This document shows positions 44,884 through 53,439 of a DNA stretch of 64,000 nt, in pieces; within the stretch, counting starts at the first letter, position 1, and every line of letters starts with the position of its first letter. The notes below the pieces were generated by a model that saw only the letters and a list, made by a program, of their open reading frames with translations, made no database searches and was not told the origin of the DNA. The stretch covers positions 124,001 to 188,000 of the forward strand of contig NZ_FPJW01000006.1 in assembly GCF_900119735.1 (NCBI RefSeq). Direction: 5' to 3'. Made by a program: the position numbers and the translations under genes. Source of the DNA: Marinospirillum alkaliphilum DSM 21637 (GTDB lineage: Bacteria > Pseudomonadota > Gammaproteobacteria > Pseudomonadales > Halomonadaceae).

Positions 44884-44956
44884 ATCCATGAAAAATGGAT
44901 ATCCATGGCACGGCACACTGGAACCCTGATATCCATACAGCTACAATGAGCTGTAT
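44884..44956. promoter_or_regulatory. dense palindromes between antitoxin and UmuD-like gene
   Basis: ATCCAT (44884-44889) and ATGGAT (44895-44900) form an inverted repeat that runs into ATGGATATCCAT (44895-44906). GATATCCAT occurs at 44898-44906 and again at 44928-44936. ATACAGCT (44935-44942) and AGCTGTAT (44949-44956) are a perfect 8-bp inverted repeat around 6 bases, overlapping a TATAAA -10-like box at 44954-44959. The geometry is ACAG...CTGT, opposite to the CTGT-N8-ACAG of a typical LexA box. Confidence 0.7.
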
Positions 44957-44976
44957 AAAATCACAAGGGTTTGCAT

Positions 44977-45405
44977 ATGACCATTGATCAAACATTCAAA
45001 GCTCAGCAACGGCAACCCAGGGGTTATGAAGAAAGCCCGGTAGCCAGCGGCTTTCCCAGCCCTGCAGCAGGTTACGAGGGGGCTGTTTTATCCCTCGATC
45101 AGCATCTGGTGCCTCGCCCGTCTGCAACCTATTTTTGCAGGGTTGCCGGTGATGCCATGACTGCAGCCGGTATTCATGACGGTGATTTGCTGGTGGTGGA
45201 TGCCTCGTTGACACCAACTCATGATCAGGTGGTGGTGGCGATACTCTTTGGTGAGTTTGTGGTGCGTCGCCTGCAAGTGCAAGGCCATAAACGCTGGCTG
45301 GTGGCTGAGTCTGTACAACAATCCCCGCCACCGATGGATGTCAGTCGCCATGAAACCGACAGCCTGTTCTGGGGTGTGGTGACCTGGGTCTTGCATCGCC
45401 CCTGA
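44977..45405 (+). CDS. UmuD/LexA-family (S24) protein lacking catalytic residues
   Basis: The 142-residue protein aligns without gaps in its core to E. coli UmuD: SGFPSPAAGY, RPSATYFCRVAGDAM, GIHDGDLLVVD and GEFVVRRLQV. Numbered from the ATG with AAGGG 7 bases upstream, the three functional positions differ. The cleavage-site Cys24 is Ser24, the nucleophile Ser60 is Ala60, and the general base Lys97 is Arg97. It should therefore neither self-cleave nor be cleaved at the normal site. No umuC or dinB-like gene is adjacent. It may act as a stable UmuD-like dimerisation partner or regulator. Confidence 0.88.
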   Translation: MTIDQTFKAQQRQPRGYEESPVASGFPSPAAGYEGAVLSLDQHLVPRPSATYFCRVAGDAMTAAGIHDGDLLVVDASLTPTHDQVVVAILFGEFVVRRLQVQGHKRWLVAESVQQSPPPMDVSRHETDSLFWGVVTWVLHRP

Positions 45406-45422
45406 GACTGACCTAGAATGCC

Positions 45423-45540
45423 CTTCGTTCGGGGGAGTAGTTGCTTTGTAAATCCCTGATTCCGCAAAGATTGGTGTCAACATATTTGATCCTCAATGAT
45501 CATGGCACCAATAGCCTTTCTCAAGGCCTGACGAGACCTG
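45423..45540 (+). ncRNA. yybP-ykoY family Mn2+ riboswitch
   Basis: The conserved blocks of the manganese riboswitch occur in order: GGGGAGTAG (45432-45440), GTGTCAACATA (45474-45484), then GGCCTGACGAGACCTG (45525-45540). Helical segments lie between them. The element directly precedes a terminator and a UPF0016 manganese exporter gene, the best-known class of target. Mn2+ binding is expected to switch the downstream gene on. Confidence 0.88.
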
Positions 45541-45587
45541 AACACAAGACACCAGCCGGGGCTGGCGGTGCTTTGTGTTCAGTTTTT
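45538..45587 (+). terminator. riboswitch expression-platform terminator
   Basis: CTGAACACAA (45538-45547) pairs with TTGTGTTCAG (45573-45582), with an internal CCAGCC/GGCTGG hairpin, followed by five T. Its left arm overlaps the 3' edge of the riboswitch core, as expected for a transcription switch. Confidence 0.85.
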
Positions 45588-45621
45588 GATCTTGTCGGCC
45601 AGCCCCGTTTCAGGGGATTTC

Positions 45622-46227
45622 ATGGAATTTCTTCAGAACCTCATTGTTGCCGCCGAAGCCACAGGTGCCGGTGCGTTCCTCATCTCCACACTGATTGTGA
45701 CCCTGGCAGAAATCGGGGATAAAACCCAGTTGCTGGCGTTGGTGTTGATTGCCCGCTATCGCCAACCCTGGCCGATCATCTGGGGCATCCTGCTGGCCAC
45801 CCTGCTCAACCATGCCCTGGCTGCCTGGCTGGGCGCTCTGGCGGCACAATGGCTGGCCAGTGACTGGCTACCCTGGATACTGGGCATTTCATTCATTCTG
45901 ATGGGTATCTGGGTGTTGATTCCAGATAAGCTGGATGACGAAGATACTGACCCACGCTGGATGAAAAAAGGGGCATTCATTGCCACGCTGGTGCTGTTCT
46001 TCATGGCTGAAATGGGTGACAAGACTCAGGTGGCAACCGTGGCGCTGGGCGCCCATTTTGACAGCCTGGTTGGCGTCATTCTGGGCACCACGCTGGGTAT
46101 GCTGCTGGCCAATGTACCGGTGATTCTGGCCGGTCATCTGGTGATGGATCGCCTGCCGATCAAGGCCATTCACGGCGTCACGGCACTGCTGTTCATCCTG
46201 CTGGGGGTATGGACCCTCTGGTATTAA
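45622..46227 (+). CDS. UPF0016/TMEM165-GDT1 family manganese exporter
   Basis: The 201-residue, six-helix membrane protein has two copies of the family motif E-x-G-D-K-T-Q (LAEIGDKTQLLAL and MAEMGDKTQVATV), the Mn2+/Ca2+ translocation signature. Vibrio MneA and cyanobacterial Mnx are related exporters. The ATG at 45622 has AGGGGA upstream. That SD lies in a CCCC-GTTTCA-GGGG hairpin (45603-45616), a possible second control layer. The Mn riboswitch just upstream supports a role in relieving Mn2+ excess. Its 3' end overlaps the convergent DUF815 gene by 35 bp. Confidence 0.94.
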   Translation: MEFLQNLIVAAEATGAGAFLISTLIVTLAEIGDKTQLLALVLIARYRQPWPIIWGILLATLLNHALAAWLGALAAQWLASDWLPWILGISFILMGIWVLIPDKLDDEDTDPRWMKKGAFIATLVLFFMAEMGDKTQVATVALGAHFDSLVGVILGTTLGMLLANVPVILAGHLVMDRLPIKAIHGVTALLFILLGVWTLWY

Positions 46228-46978
46228 AAAACTGCTGCGCAGTTCGACCGCTGTAGGAAGCCCGCGCTCTGGCAAAACGCCGGGCTTCCTGCAACAAGGC
46301 TTCCCAGTCACCGGTGTAACCCTCAAAATAACTGCGCACCAGCTCCAGATAATCATCCAGATTGCCCTGATAAAACGACAGGCTCAGGCCAAAACGATCT
46401 GCCAGCGAAATCCGCTCTTCCACACTGTCACTCAGGTGCAGTTCTCCCCGCTCCCCCACCGTTGACTGCTGATTGTCACTCATGTACTCCGGCACCAGAT
46501 GGCGGCGGTTACTGGTGGCATACACACAGATGTTTTCCGGCGGTGTTTCCAGTGAACCTTCCATGATGCTTTTTAAACCCTTGTAACCACTTTCACCGGC
46601 TTCAAAGCTCAGATCATCACAGAAAATGATGAACCGAAAGGGCTGCAGGCGTAGCTCATCCGACACTTCCGGCAGCCAGCTCAGGCTTTCGCGAGGAAAC
46701 TCAACCACCCGCAATCCCGCTTTATAATAACGGTATAACAAAGCTCGGATCAGGCTGCTTTTACCAGTACCACGACTGCCCCACAACAACACATGGTTGG
46801 AAGGCTCTCCTTTCAGAAAGCGTTCGGTATTCTCAACCAGCGCCGCTTTCTGTCGATCCATGCCCAGCAGGCGTTCCAGAGGCAGGGCTGAAAACTCGAT
46901 CACGGGTTTCAGGCACTGGGCATGGGTACGCCAGACAGCACCTTTTGCTTCGTGCCAATCAATACCAGATGCATACAT
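46193..46978 (-). CDS. DUF815 AAA-type ATPase
   Basis: The 261-residue P-loop ATPase has Walker A GSRGTGKSSL, Walker B-like FIIFCDDLSFE, and sensor region ICVYATSNRRHLVPE. The order and spacing match DUF815 proteins. Their role is unknown, though the fold is DnaA/AAA-like. I prefer the ATG at 46978 (GAGG six bases upstream) to the GTG at 46990, whose ribosome-binding site would be too close. It starts 9 bp after the MetX-like stop, so the two are probably cotranscribed. Its end overlaps the Mn exporter gene on the other strand. Confidence 0.88.
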   Translation of the reverse strand: MYASGIDWHEAKGAVWRTHAQCLKPVIEFSALPLERLLGMDRQKAALVENTERFLKGEPSNHVLLWGSRGTGKSSLIRALLYRYYKAGLRVVEFPRESLSWLPEVSDELRLQPFRFIIFCDDLSFEAGESGYKGLKSIMEGSLETPPENICVYATSNRRHLVPEYMSDNQQSTVGERGELHLSDSVEERISLADRFGLSLSFYQGNLDDYLELVRSYFEGYTGDWEALLQEARRFARARASYSGRTAQQFFNTRGSIPPAG

Positions 46979-46986
46979 GACCTGCC

Positions 46987-48093
46987 TCACTCTTCCAGAT
47001 GTTGTCGAATCAGCTCATGCTGGGTGTGCAGGGTATAAATACCATCCAGATGCCCCCATGAGCCTTTGATTTCAGCATAATGACTGGATTTACCCAGCGA
47101 CTGCAAGGTGTCATGCACCCGCCGCGCCAGTCCGGGACGCAGCAGCAGATCACCACTGGCCGGAAGAAACAGGCAGCGTGCCTGCACCCGTTGCAGTCCC
47201 TCTTCCAGTGAACCCCCATGCCCAGCCAGAAATAACTGATTGGCGCGAATCAGGTACAGCAGATGGTTGGCATCGGCCTGGCGTGCCCGGGCCAGGGTAT
47301 CCTGGTGAAAGCGTCGCACCATCCGGTAATCTTCGCGGATATCCTGCAAAGGCCCCTGCTCCAGTGGATGGTGCATGTGAAAGGTGCGATTGATGATCTC
47401 CGGTGACATGGCCGTCTGGCCAATCTGCAGCAGGGTATGCAACACACCATCGAGGGGCGGTTCACTCAGGTAATAATCGCCGTCCCGCCAGCGCGGGTCA
47501 TGACGTATCGGCCAGGCCCACTGTTGCAAGCCCAGGCAGGTCCAGGCATCACTTTCACCCATGCCAATCACTGAGATCATCCGTTCCACCTGCTCCGGCC
47601 AGGCGACCGCCCATTCCAGTGCCTGCAACGACCCCATGGATGGTCCCACCACAGCATGCAGGTGATGAATACCCAGCGATGCCAGCAATGCTTTTTGCAC
47701 ATTCACAAAGTCACGAATGGTCACCACCGGAAAATCCAGCCCCCAGTGCCGACCTGTTTCCGGATTGATGCTGGCCGGGCCAGTGGTCACCACCTGCGGA
47801 TTAAAGGGCTCCTGGTTCACCAGAGTGTCACTGCTGATGACAAACCAGCGATTGGTGTCCAGTGGTTTGCCCGGTCCGATCAGGTCATCCCAGTAACCGG
47901 GCAGCGCATCATCCGGGTGATAACGCCCGGCAGCATGGCTGTTGCCGGAAAAATAATGGGTGACAAGAATGGCATTGTCTGCCCGTTCATTCAGTGTGCC
48001 CCAGCTTTCCCAGCCGACTTGCAACAGCGGTATCTCTTGCCCATTAAAAGTCCTAAACCCTTGCAATTCAAAGTGTTTTTTCTTGGTGATCAT
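46987..48093 (-). CDS. homoserine O-acyltransferase (MetX)-like alpha/beta hydrolase
   Basis: The 368-residue protein has the MetX fold and layout: LVTHYFSGNSHAAG near the start, HWGLDFPVVTIRDFVNVQKALLASLGI, nucleophile elbow VVGPSMGSLQALEWAVAWPEQV, and the C-terminal SWGHLDGIY His region. In most MetX enzymes the elbow reads GGS(L/M)GGMQALEW. Here it is GPSMGSLQALEW, so substrate or acyl donor may differ from classical homoserine acetylation. The ATG at 48093 has AGGGA 7 bases upstream. It is cotranscribed with the DUF815 ATPase and has no metW partner here. Confidence 0.82.
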   Translation of the reverse strand: MITKKKHFELQGFRTFNGQEIPLLQVGWESWGTLNERADNAILVTHYFSGNSHAAGRYHPDDALPGYWDDLIGPGKPLDTNRWFVISSDTLVNQEPFNPQVVTTGPASINPETGRHWGLDFPVVTIRDFVNVQKALLASLGIHHLHAVVGPSMGSLQALEWAVAWPEQVERMISVIGMGESDAWTCLGLQQWAWPIRHDPRWRDGDYYLSEPPLDGVLHTLLQIGQTAMSPEIINRTFHMHHPLEQGPLQDIREDYRMVRRFHQDTLARARQADANHLLYLIRANQLFLAGHGGSLEEGLQRVQARCLFLPASGDLLLRPGLARRVHDTLQSLGKSSHYAEIKGSWGHLDGIYTLHTQHELIRQHLEE

Positions 48094-48176
48094 GCTGCTT
48101 CCCTGATGAAGGTTTTTTGCCTGCAAGCGCAAACAGGACTAATATGGTGCTGCAAACTCGTTGAGGAGAAACCAAG

Positions 48177-48983
48177 GTGACAAACGGCGTTAAGCATATT
48201 ATTGCAGTTTCATCGGGTAAAGGTGGTGTCGGAAAATCCACGGTGACTGCCAATCTGGCACTGGCCATGGCTGCCCTCGGTCAGCGGGTAGGTGTGCTGG
48301 ATGCTGATATTTATGGGCCCAGTCAGGCACAGATGTTCGCCGTTCCGGAAACCAGCAAACCCCGTTCAGACGATGGTCAGACTTTTGATCCCTTGCAAGC
48401 ACACGGCATTCAGCTGATGTCGATGGCTTTTCTGGTCGACCAGAAAACACCGATGATCTGGCGGGGTCCGATGGCATCCGGTGCCTTTCAGCAATTACTG
48501 AACCAGACCCGCTGGGACAATCTGGATTACCTGTTCATTGATATGCCGCCGGGCACCGGTGACATCCAGCTGACCATGGCACAGAAGGTCAAGGTCAGTG
48601 GCGCAGTGATTGTCACCACCCCGCAGGACATTGCCCTGCTGGATGCCAAACGCGGCATTGAAATGTTCCGTCAGGTGAAAATTCCGGTGCTGGGCGTGGT
48701 TGAGAACATGAGTCTGCACACCTGTTCCCAGTGTGGCCACAGTGAACCGATTTTCGGCGAAGGCGGTGGTGAGCGCATTGCGCAGGAATACCAGACCGAA
48801 CTGCTGGGTCAGCTGCCCTTGTCACTGCACATCCGTCAGCAGATGGATCAGGGGCATCCGGTAGTGCTCAGTGAACCGCAAGGCCAGGTGGCTGCTGTAT
48901 TCGCTGCCATTGCACAGCAGGTGCGCGACAAGGTGGAAAACGCACCCGAAGAAGAGACGGTGCAGATTTCCTTTGGTGATTAA
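48177..48983 (+). CDS. apbC: iron-sulfur cluster carrier protein ApbC/Mrp
   Basis: The 268-residue P-loop ATPase has the deviant Walker [10 protein letters not shown], the DADIYGPSQ switch, DMPPGTGD, and the bridging Cys pair CSQCGH used to hold a [4Fe-4S] cluster at the dimer interface. It lacks the N-terminal DUF59 domain found in many ApbC proteins, as in some short homologues. The start is GTG with a GAGGAG site upstream. It is divergent from the MetX-like gene and ends in a strong bidirectional terminator. Confidence 0.94.
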   Translation: MTNGVKHIIAVSSGKGGVGKSTVTANLALAMAALGQRVGVLDADIYGPSQAQMFAVPETSKPRSDDGQTFDPLQAHGIQLMSMAFLVDQKTPMIWRGPMASGAFQQLLNQTRWDNLDYLFIDMPPGTGDIQLTMAQKVKVSGAVIVTTPQDIALLDAKRGIEMFRQVKIPVLGVVENMSLHTCSQCGHSEPIFGEGGGERIAQEYQTELLGQLPLSLHIRQQMDQGHPVVLSEPQGQVAAVFAAIAQQVRDKVENAPEEETVQISFGD

Positions 48984-49003
48984 GGCAATAAACTGCAGAA
49001 ACG

Positions 49004-49030
49004 AAAAAACCGGCACAAGGCCGGTTTTTT
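49004..49030. terminator. bidirectional terminator between apbC and tRNA-Ala
   Basis: AAAAAACCGGC (49004-49014) pairs with GCCGGTTTTTT (49020-49030) around a five-base loop. It ends both apbC (+) and tRNA-Ala (-). Confidence 0.94.
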
Positions 49031-49040
49031 CTTGAATAAG

Positions 49041-49116
<76 letters not shown>

Positions 49117-49134
49117 ACGAACTGGACAGGGCGC

Positions 49135-49162
49135 ATTATAGGGATTCCATTTTCAGCGTCAA
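49135..49162 (-). promoter_or_regulatory. promoter of tRNA-Ala
   Basis: On the minus strand, TTGACG (49162-49157) and TATAAT (49140-49135) are 16 bases apart. A GC-rich discriminator follows, and the tRNA starts 19 bases after the -10 box. Confidence 0.85.
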
Positions 49163-49177
49163 GCCCTTTTGCGAAAA

Positions 49178-49375
49178 TCACCGATATTTCCATACGCCAT
49201 AAGCACCTACGGCCAGTGCAATGCCGCCGGTGACATAATACTGCCAAACCTGTTCCGGGGTTTCGCCGGTAATCTGACGAATCAGCTGCATGTCCAGTTG
49301 CTGCTGCAGGTCATAACCCCAATAAAGCAACAACACCCCCATCAGGATTAATATCAGGCTGATGGCTCGCTTCAT
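49178..49375 (-). CDS. DUF3185 small membrane protein
   Basis: The 65-residue protein has two helices, AISLILILMGVLLLYWGYDL at the N-terminus and QYYVTGGIALAVGAYGVW at the C-terminus. This is the compact layout of DUF3185 proteins, whose function is unknown. Its ATG overlaps the stop of yihY by 4 bases, so it is translationally coupled to it. Confidence 0.85.
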   Translation of the reverse strand: MKRAISLILILMGVLLLYWGYDLQQQLDMQLIRQITGETPEQVWQYYVTGGIALAVGAYGVWKYR

Positions 49376-50637
49376 GATGTACGCTCCAGATCTTTTTTAT
49401 CCGTATCCAGGTAATGGCTGACCGGTTTATCAAACAGACTACGTTCTTGCTGCTCCAGCGCCTGATGGCAGGCGCTGAGGTGTTGCAGCTGCTGCAGATT
49501 TTCAGGCCAACTGGCTACCGGGGGCAGTTTCCACGGCAAGGACTGCAACCAGTCAGCAAAGCGAATGCGGCTGTAATCCCGGCCGGGCAACCAGACCTGT
49601 CGATCCGCGTCAAAGGCAATCCACTGATGACTTTGCAGCCACTCCATGCGCTGCTGCCACAGTACCGGGTTCTGACTGCAGGACAGGCTCCGCAAGCGGT
49701 TTTCTTCCACCCCTTCACCCCGAGCAAAGGCTTGCCACAGCTCCACCAGTACCACCAGCATTTGTACGGCTGGCTCCAGATTCTCCTCGCCCACCTGCTC
49801 TTCCGGTAAACCGCGTACTGCCACCCACTCAGCACATAGCAGGATCAGCAGCCAGGAAACATAAATCCATAACAGAAACAGCGGGAAGGCAGCAAAAGCA
49901 CCATACACCAGTTCATAACTGGGAAAACTGCTGACAAACCAGGTGAATCCCTTTTTGGCGGTCTCAAACAGCAGTGCCATGGCGGTGCCACCCATCGCAG
50001 CATCGCGCAGCCGGACCTTGCAGTGAGGCACTGCCCAGTAAAGCAGCGTGAACGCCAGAATACTCAGCACAAAAGGCATGTAACCCAGCAGGGTAGCCGT
50101 ACCACCGGCAAAACCGGTGATCTGCTCCAGCAACGGCAAGGATGCCAGATAAGAGCTGAGCACCATGCCTGCTCCCAGCAGCAATGGCCCCAGGGTCAAT
50201 ACCGTCCAATAAATTAAAAAGGCCTGCAGGCCACGGCGAGGTTTTTCCACCCGCCAGATGGCATTAAAGGCTTTTTCGATGTTCACAATCATCATGCCGG
50301 CAGTGATGATCAGAAAAGCCACACCCACCAGGGTCAACTGGCGGGCCTGCTGGGCAAAGCTGCCCATATAATCCTGAATCACCACACCAGTGGCTGGCAC
50401 CATGTGATCAAAAACCATACCCTGCAACTGCTCACCGACATCCCGGAAAGCAGGCAGTGCCGCCAGCATGGAGTAGGTGACGGTGAGTAGCGGCACTACG
50501 GCAAACAGTGAGGTGTAGGTCAGTGCAGCGGCATTGCGCGGGCTCTCATCACTGATGAAGCGACGAATCACCCGCAGTGCAAAGGCGATGCCACGAAGCT
50601 TTGCCAAGCTGCGGAGCTGCTGAAGTGGTTGTTGCAT
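49372..50637 (-). CDS. YihY/BrkB family inner-membrane protein
   Basis: The 421-residue protein has about six helices and the conserved segment ESPRNAAALTYTSLFAVVPLLTVTYSMLAALP near the N-terminus. QLTLVGVAFLIITAGMMIVNIEKAFNAIWRVEKPRRG and FVSSFPSYELVYGAFAAFPLFLLWIYVSW follow. The roughly 140-residue C-terminal extension is soluble and winged-helix-like. The family was once misnamed RNase BN and its transport role is unsettled. I chose the ATG at 50637 (GGAA upstream). The frame is open to 50805 without similarity. It is divergent from arsC. Confidence 0.92.
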   Translation of the reverse strand: MQQPLQQLRSLAKLRGIAFALRVIRRFISDESPRNAAALTYTSLFAVVPLLTVTYSMLAALPAFRDVGEQLQGMVFDHMVPATGVVIQDYMGSFAQQARQLTLVGVAFLIITAGMMIVNIEKAFNAIWRVEKPRRGLQAFLIYWTVLTLGPLLLGAGMVLSSYLASLPLLEQITGFAGGTATLLGYMPFVLSILAFTLLYWAVPHCKVRLRDAAMGGTAMALLFETAKKGFTWFVSSFPSYELVYGAFAAFPLFLLWIYVSWLLILLCAEWVAVRGLPEEQVGEENLEPAVQMLVVLVELWQAFARGEGVEENRLRSLSCSQNPVLWQQRMEWLQSHQWIAFDADRQVWLPGRDYSRIRFADWLQSLPWKLPPVASWPENLQQLQHLSACHQALEQQERSLFDKPVSHYLDTDKKDLERTS

Positions 50638-50719
50638 GTTCAAGGTTCCTTCCACTGGCCAGGCTGGTAGAATGTTCCATGATTCTAACACTGATCTGTT
50701 GCACAGAAGAGGTTTGCCA

Positions 50720-51693
<974 letters not shown>

Positions 51694-51721
51694 CATCCCT
51701 TTAATCAACCGAGAAACGACC

Positions 51722-52123
51722 TTGAAAGCTGCCGCTCCCCTTCCCCTGAAGGAACTCAATCAAAAACTGCTGATCAGCCGCTGGTTAACGCTGGGCAGTT
51801 ATTTTGCACTGCTGGCCATTCTGCTGGCCGGTATTGTGATTTATCCGCTGCCGGAAGGTGCCCGTTTATGGATCATCCTGCCCGTGCTGTGGTTACCCTT
51901 GCTGGTCTTTTTACCGGGAATCCTGAAACGCAACCCACGCACCCACGCCTGGCTGTGTTTTGTGTGCCTGGTGTATTTCATGCAGGGAGTCACAACGTTT
52001 ATTGTGCCTGGCAAGGCGGGGATTGGTGCATTGCAGGCACTGATCACCGTGGTGCTGTTCAGCGCTGCAATGATGTATGGTCGCTGGCGGGGGATGGAGT
52101 TGCGTGGTGCCTGGACCAACTGA
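51722..52123 (+). CDS. DUF2069 membrane protein
   Basis: The 133-residue protein has four helices (TLGSYFALLAILLAGIVIY; LWIILPVLWLPLLVFLPGIL; THAWLCFVCLVYFMQGVTTFI; GALQALITVVLFSAAMMYG). It matches the DUF2069 family, found in gammaproteobacteria behind wrbA. The start appears to be TTG. An alternative internal start is possible. The function is unknown. Confidence 0.85.
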   Translation: MKAAAPLPLKELNQKLLISRWLTLGSYFALLAILLAGIVIYPLPEGARLWIILPVLWLPLLVFLPGILKRNPRTHAWLCFVCLVYFMQGVTTFIVPGKAGIGALQALITVVLFSAAMMYGRWRGMELRGAWTN

Positions 52124-52135
52124 TTTTAGAAACTC

Positions 52136-53290
52136 CTAACCGGACAGGGTCATATCCAGCAATAAACGCACCACCTCCAGCCAGGCGTCCTGCTCACTGC
52201 GCCCTGAGCGGGTCGCCGCAGTGAACGCACCGATCTGCAGATGGGCACTGGTGCCACGATTCAGAATCTTGGCACAGGTGTCCAGCTCCATCTCACAGCC
52301 CAGGGCTTCCGCATCTTCTGCCAGCATGGCAAGCATTTCCGGCAATAACTGCTTGTAGGGGCGTATCTCACCGGTTCCCAGATCCACCAGCCCGGCATCA
52401 GTACCGTAACACTGGGCCCGCCAGCGGTTTTCGTTGATCAGCATGCGGGCATAACTGCGCCAACGCTGATTTTTCTGCCGCAAGCGATAGAGGTAGCGCA
52501 GCAGGCAACGATACAGCGCCGCAATCGCAATGGAGTCCTCAATGCGCGTACAGGCATCCGCCACACGCATTTCCAGCGCATCATCACGGCTGGAAGGTCT
52601 TAAATCCCACCACAGGCTGGAAATATCCTCAATCAACCCGGCCTGAATCAGAACCGCAGTATGCGCTTCAAAATCAGCCCAGGAATCAAAAAGATCGGGT
52701 AATCCGGTACGCGGCAACTCTGAAAAAGCACTGATGCGATAACTTTTCAGGCCGGTATTGGCCGATAACCAGAAGGGTGAGCTGGTGGACAGTGCCAGAA
52801 TGTGAGGCACAAAGTAGGACACCTGGTTCATCAGGTCGATGCGAAGGTCCGGTTCTTCCACCATCACCTTGACCTGCATGCCACAGGTCAGCAGACGGCG
52901 AGAAAGGTCGCGCAGCTCCAGTGCCATGGCATGCTGTCGCCCGTCACGGGTCTGGCGCTGGCGATGCCAGTCAGCAAAGGGGTGGGTTCCTGCTGCCATG
53001 GGGGCCAGATCAAAACGCCCGGCAATGCGAGCCAGGTGATGACGCAGCTCGGCGGTTTCTTCCCTCAGGCTTGCCATATCGTCGTGAAACGCTGTGGCAG
53101 TGCGAATCTGCGCTCCTAAAAACTCCGGGCGGATTTTTTCACCCAGCTCACGGCGCAACTGGGAAATCAACTCCGCAGGCTGCTCAACAATAACATCCAG
53201 GGACTGCAGATCCACCAGCAGAAATTCTTCCTGAACGGCTGTGGCGAGACTGGGGGGTGTCCGTTGGCGGACGACCTGACTGTGAAACAT
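52136..53290 (-). CDS. YbdK/GCS2-family carboxylate-amine ligase-like protein with altered active site
   Basis: The 384 residues follow the YbdK (glutamate-cysteine ligase family 2) pattern: EEFLLVD near the start, AGTHPFADWHRQ, LMNQVSYFVPHILALSTSSPFW, SYRISAFSELPRTG and WWDLRPSSRDDALEMRV. Two metal/ATP-site motifs differ. The usual G-(I/V)-E-x-E reads AVQEE (Gln20), and the usual H-V-H-V reads QVKV (Gln139, Lys141). It may have lost ligase activity or changed chemistry. It is a single gene, converging on the DUF2069 gene. Confidence 0.85.
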   Translation of the reverse strand: MFHSQVVRQRTPPSLATAVQEEFLLVDLQSLDVIVEQPAELISQLRRELGEKIRPEFLGAQIRTATAFHDDMASLREETAELRHHLARIAGRFDLAPMAAGTHPFADWHRQRQTRDGRQHAMALELRDLSRRLLTCGMQVKVMVEEPDLRIDLMNQVSYFVPHILALSTSSPFWLSANTGLKSYRISAFSELPRTGLPDLFDSWADFEAHTAVLIQAGLIEDISSLWWDLRPSSRDDALEMRVADACTRIEDSIAIAALYRCLLRYLYRLRQKNQRWRSYARMLINENRWRAQCYGTDAGLVDLGTGEIRPYKQLLPEMLAMLAEDAEALGCEMELDTCAKILNRGTSAHLQIGAFTAATRSGRSEQDAWLEVVRLLLDMTLSG

Positions 53291-53400
53291 GGCAACTCCC
53301 TGAGTAATCTTCAGTTCATTCTAAAGACTCCGCAGCGGAATCCAAGACGGGAGTGAGCTCAGCAAGGAAAAACAGGATGGGCATTTTGTCGCAGTGCAGC

Positions 53401-53430
53401 AAAAAACAAAAACGCCGCAGAGCGCGGCGC
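53401..53430 (-). terminator. terminator for the PAS-GGDEF gene
   Basis: CGCCGC (53413-53418) pairs with GCGGCG (53424-53429). The upstream A-rich run (53401-53412) reads as a T-run on the minus strand, directly after the PAS-GGDEF gene. Confidence 0.85.
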
Positions 53431-53439
53431 TTGGATCAA

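Noticed and set aside
44935-44956. LexA/SOS box upstream of the UmuD-like gene
   Set aside because: The palindrome reads ACAG...CTGT with a 10-base interval, the reverse of the CTGT-N8-ACAG LexA arrangement. No other SOS-box candidate was seen.
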